This document shows positions 60,401-64,000 of a DNA stretch of 64,000 bases, in pieces. The stretch's first letter is position 1. The number at the start of each line of letters is the position of its first letter. Location of the stretch: the NCBI GenBank assembly GCA_004352715.1, contig SCFE01000029.1, positions 329,727 through 393,726 of the forward strand, in the 5' to 3' direction. Below the pieces are notes generated by a model that worked only from the letters and a program-made list of their open reading frames with translations, had not been told where the DNA came from and searched no databases. This DNA comes from Hofstenia miamia. Its lineage: Eukaryota > Xenacoelomorpha > Acoela. The translations under genes and the position numbers were made by a program.

Positions 60401-61658
60401 TTTTGATCTGATTTGTCATTAATAGGCTTTGCAATTATCCTTGGATAAAATATTTGCTTTATAGAGTTAAAATTTGTTATTTGGCTATTAATAATAATTT
60501 TAATATAGTGACCATCCACAGGAAAAGGGTGCATTAGGGATTTTTTCATAAATTGAGTTACCAATTGATTTAGATAGGTAATTATATGTAGAAAATGGTA
60601 CACATTTCAAAAAACACAACTACGGATTGAATGACTAGATATGATACAAAGCGTTATTTCCGGTACACTTGTTATTAGTAATGGCATTTGAGAAAATGAT
60701 TCTGTATCTTATAAGCAGTAAGGATTCAAAATTTTTGGCAGTGTTGTTGTGACCCATTTTCATTTCTGATGGTCATCACTGCTTGCAATATACATTTGTA
60801 TATTAGTTCAGTGTTTCTTAGAAAGTGCTATTTACTGGATATTGATCGCATATGGTATAATATATTTTTTTCTAAGCAATGCTACCAACATGTAGGTGTT
60901 GTTTGTCTAGAGAGATCATAGAGAAGAACCATGTAGAATATATATTGTGTTACTACGGGTTCCCACAACACATTGCTGTGAAGGTTGTATAGTATAGAGC
61001 AGGGGCTATTCTAGTTTCTCAAATCTAACTATCTATTTTGCGCTATTTTCTTTTTTATATATTTTGTAGCTGTCATTTATTTATTGCAATTGACTTATAA
61101 AAATATTAGAAATATAATTATAAAGTATTTTTTGTTTTTAGACGCGATCTTCAGGCTTGTTGAGTGGGGTGGGGATTCGTGGGGATCTCCATCAACATCG
61201 TGGGGCGGGCGAAGATGAAATCTCTCCTCACAGGTTTCATGAGGACTTCTGGTGGTAGTAGGTTAATTCTATACTCAATTAAAGGGAGCTTATATTGATT
61301 TCCAAATCCAAAGAAGACGACATGATATCTATTTTTTATTAGTGATCATAGCTAATGACATCCACCTCAAAAGTCAGAACGTAATTATTGTTATTGTTAT
61401 TCTTTCTCCATTTCAGAAATTGCCACTCTGCATCAAACTGGAGTAGTGAAAGATTAGTAACTTGTGAAAAAATATTTTTTAATAATCTGATTTCCTTTCC
61501 TAAATGAACAATCAGCTTGGTTCATCAACCGAATAAAATGCGATGTGGGTAGAATTAATTTTCCAGGGTACATTAAAACTTAAGGTTTTCTCACAGTGAT
61601 CTTGAATAACATTTTTGCTGCAATTGTTTTACTTATATTAGAAATATGTTATTTCTCT

Positions 61659-61694
<36 letters not shown>

Positions 61695-61982
61695 AGTGTT
61701 TTTTTTCAATTCCACCAATAGTGAAAATTCAAAAAACAGGAAAATCAGTTTTTTGTCAATAAAATGGTCACCATTTTGATGTCATAGATTTTGCTATATT
61801 TGAATAGAAATTCCCTGTTGGACTGTTTTTAAAAATTGTTTATACAACGGAATATTATATAAAATCAGGTAAAAATGGTTTGGGTAATGAAAGGATGCAT
61901 TATTCCAAATAACCAGTTTTAAAATTTCAAAATAATAACAAATTAGATCTAATGAAATATGATCTAATGAAATATTATGTGT
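57430..61982. other. Upstream of gene B: non-coding, GC-rich islands and (TA)n
   Basis: Homology with the first intron of gene A continues to about 57590. GC-rich patches with GCGGGTC/GTCGGGG words lie at about 60105-60175 and 61150-61225. A (TA)n run lies at about 61663-61691. The 107-codon minus-strand frame at 60280 shows no domain. Confidence 0.5.
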
Positions 61983-62982
61983 NNNNNNNNNNNNNNNNNN
62001 NNNNNNNNNNNNNNNNNNNNNNNNNNNNNNNNNNNNNNNNNNNNNNNNNNNNNNNNNNNNNNNNNNNNNNNNNNNNNNNNNNNNNNNNNNNNNNNNNNNN
62101 NNNNNNNNNNNNNNNNNNNNNNNNNNNNNNNNNNNNNNNNNNNNNNNNNNNNNNNNNNNNNNNNNNNNNNNNNNNNNNNNNNNNNNNNNNNNNNNNNNNN
62201 NNNNNNNNNNNNNNNNNNNNNNNNNNNNNNNNNNNNNNNNNNNNNNNNNNNNNNNNNNNNNNNNNNNNNNNNNNNNNNNNNNNNNNNNNNNNNNNNNNNN
62301 NNNNNNNNNNNNNNNNNNNNNNNNNNNNNNNNNNNNNNNNNNNNNNNNNNNNNNNNNNNNNNNNNNNNNNNNNNNNNNNNNNNNNNNNNNNNNNNNNNNN
62401 NNNNNNNNNNNNNNNNNNNNNNNNNNNNNNNNNNNNNNNNNNNNNNNNNNNNNNNNNNNNNNNNNNNNNNNNNNNNNNNNNNNNNNNNNNNNNNNNNNNN
62501 NNNNNNNNNNNNNNNNNNNNNNNNNNNNNNNNNNNNNNNNNNNNNNNNNNNNNNNNNNNNNNNNNNNNNNNNNNNNNNNNNNNNNNNNNNNNNNNNNNNN
62601 NNNNNNNNNNNNNNNNNNNNNNNNNNNNNNNNNNNNNNNNNNNNNNNNNNNNNNNNNNNNNNNNNNNNNNNNNNNNNNNNNNNNNNNNNNNNNNNNNNNN
62701 NNNNNNNNNNNNNNNNNNNNNNNNNNNNNNNNNNNNNNNNNNNNNNNNNNNNNNNNNNNNNNNNNNNNNNNNNNNNNNNNNNNNNNNNNNNNNNNNNNNN
62801 NNNNNNNNNNNNNNNNNNNNNNNNNNNNNNNNNNNNNNNNNNNNNNNNNNNNNNNNNNNNNNNNNNNNNNNNNNNNNNNNNNNNNNNNNNNNNNNNNNNN
62901 NNNNNNNNNNNNNNNNNNNNNNNNNNNNNNNNNNNNNNNNNNNNNNNNNNNNNNNNNNNNNNNNNNNNNNNNNNNNNNNNNN
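61983..62982. other. Assembly gap of exactly 1000 Ns
   Basis: A round-number gap of probably unknown true size. Long frames reported across it are not real. Confidence 0.98.
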
Positions 62983-63192
62983 AAAATGAATCATTAACAA
63001 AAACCGTTGCAAATTCCACGATGTGTCGGAAAAAAGTTGAAATAGTTTGACGGTTGGGCATGCTGCTACTGAAAAATTCGGTATCTTAAGCTCAGAGATT
63101 AAGGTCAATTCTACGTTGACAGTATAATTTGTATGATAGACATATGTATGATGCCATATCTTATCTAAACTTAACCTTAATAAGAACATGCA

Positions 63193-63223
63193 GATATATT
63201 TCGACTTACAAAGTCATAGTCAG
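63193..63223 (-). ncRNA. Hammerhead-ribozyme-like motif, inverted copy
   Basis: Exact inverted copy of the motif at 52302-52332, with the same CTGACTA-T-GACTT/AAGTC-GAAA-TATATC order on the minus strand. Confidence 0.5.
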
Positions 63224-63307
63224 TTTTACAAATTATTCCATCTAAATTTACTAGATTTTAAAATAATAATTATAATTTTTTAAATTATAAAAAGTGGCAA
63301 GTTTAAT

Positions 63308-63560
63308 TTATAAATATAGTCTTCTTTTTGTGTTCAAACTTGGTTGCAAGGATTTTATAAAAATATTCTCAATAATTTTTAAATTCCTTGATCTTGACGT
63401 CTGATGTAATATTTTTGTTTCAAAATTTTGTCTGCACTTAATTTGATGATGAGATATATTAGAACTGGTCTCATGTTCTTTAATTCTTCTTGATAGTTGT
63501 CTACTAGAAAAACCAATATAATACAAATTTTATTTGATAAATAATATTTGACTTATTGGT
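63308..63560 (-). pseudogene. GIY-YIG endonuclease segment of the Penelope-like element
   Basis: The minus-strand frame 63308-63526 begins MYYIGFSSRQLSRRIKEHE and continues to a block with IENIFIKSLQPSLNTK. This is the Penelope GIY-YIG pattern (FYIGFTSR.L..RI.EH, then a Glu-containing helix E-x-x-F). The first GIY-like strand lies just upstream in another frame, so a frameshift breaks it. The domain nicks chromosomal DNA to prime reverse transcription. Confidence 0.75.
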
Positions 63561-64000
63561 TTCTTCAGTTGTAGATTTTAATTGCAATTTCGTTCTTAGT
63601 TTATGATTGTTATATATAAATCTAACTTTTTCTTTAATTATTGATATTTTTCTGAGTTCGATGATCATGTTTTCAGTGTGCAGTCCTCTATATTCGATCT
63701 TAAAACAATGTTCATAATTAGTTTGATTGTTTTTTGATCTTTCATCTTTTGTTCTTAATTAAAATGTCTTCTAATGATTTCTTAATAAATCGATCTATGA
63801 AATTATTTGGATATTCATTCTTCTTCAATTTGAACTTAAGTTTTCCTATTTCTTGGGTAATTGTTCTATATGTGCTGCAATTGTCAAATATTCGATGAAT
63901 ACATTCTTTAATTAATTATATTTTGTAATTTAAAGGCGTATTTGAGTTGTAGTTCAATAACAATCCTCTGTCTGTTGGTTTATAATAGATTCCAGTTTCA

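Larger units (their letters stand above)
62983..64000 (-). mobile_element. Second Penelope-like family, inverted copy with GIY-YIG segment
   Basis: This is the reverse complement of about 51740-52550, with near-identity in the terminal part (62983-63300 versus 52230-52550). It retains the endonuclease segment lost at the N in the plus copy, and it runs off the right edge of the window. The left side ends at the 1000-N gap. Confidence 0.88.

Noticed and set aside
61952-63189. Very long reading frames on both strands
   Set aside because: They are produced by the 1000 Ns and carry no sequence information.
1-64000. tRNA, rRNA or CRISPR features
   Set aside because: No cloverleaf with conserved A and B boxes, no rRNA-like block and no regularly spaced direct repeats were seen by eye.

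Overview
This window is A+T-rich animal (metazoan) nuclear DNA with very low gene density. The evidence is spliced coding exons with GT/AG introns (some only about 50 bp), many (TA)n microsatellites, and a transposon mix of eukaryotic type: Ty3/gypsy-like LTR element, Penelope-like elements, LINE fragments, hAT, mariner, PIF/Harbinger and piggyBac-like MITEs. No bacterial-style operon, rRNA, tRNA or CRISPR is visible. The species cannot be fixed from the sequence; an invertebrate is most likely.

Layout. 1-8000: a decayed LTR retroelement on the minus strand (gag coiled coil, gag core, CCHC knuckle, protease, RT, RNase H, integrase, then an unrecognised third coding region); a possible initiator-Met primer site lies at 7969-7978, and the 3' LTR would be outside the window. 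8788-9984: a foldback MITE of PIF/Harbinger type. 10884-13440: a Penelope-like element with inverted ends, a GIY-YIG remnant and hammerhead-ribozyme-like motifs. 14628-15178: an internally deleted mariner. 19051-21152: a hAT element with an 8-bp target duplication. 22307 and 23644: two 204-bp piggyBac-like MITEs. 27600-29690: minus-strand LINE remnants. 30341-30910: a Harbinger relic with pieces of both of its proteins. 32151-35586: a second hAT with an 8-bp target duplication and nested insertions. 35862-38263: a 1.2-kb block present twice across a single N. 50326-51337: a third hAT family, internally deleted. 51518-52560 and 62983-64000: an inverted pair of a second Penelope-like family.

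The only convincing host genes are two minus-strand, four- to five-exon genes (45390-48317 and 55217-57353) for tyrosine/serine phosphatases of the PtpB-like family (Y_phosphatase3). They are tandem duplicates with identical coding exon sizes where comparable (149, 125 and 91 bp) and intact CX5R active sites. Transposon debris separates them. A last-exon-like coding segment (36433 and 37636), a possible first exon (18930) and another possible exon (22696) are weaker host-gene candidates.

The assembly is fragmentary. Single Ns at 23585, 33919, 35039, 37064 and 52164 sit at duplicated or collapsed sequence, and a 1000-N gap fills 61983-62982. Several local duplications may therefore be haplotype or joining artefacts rather than biology.
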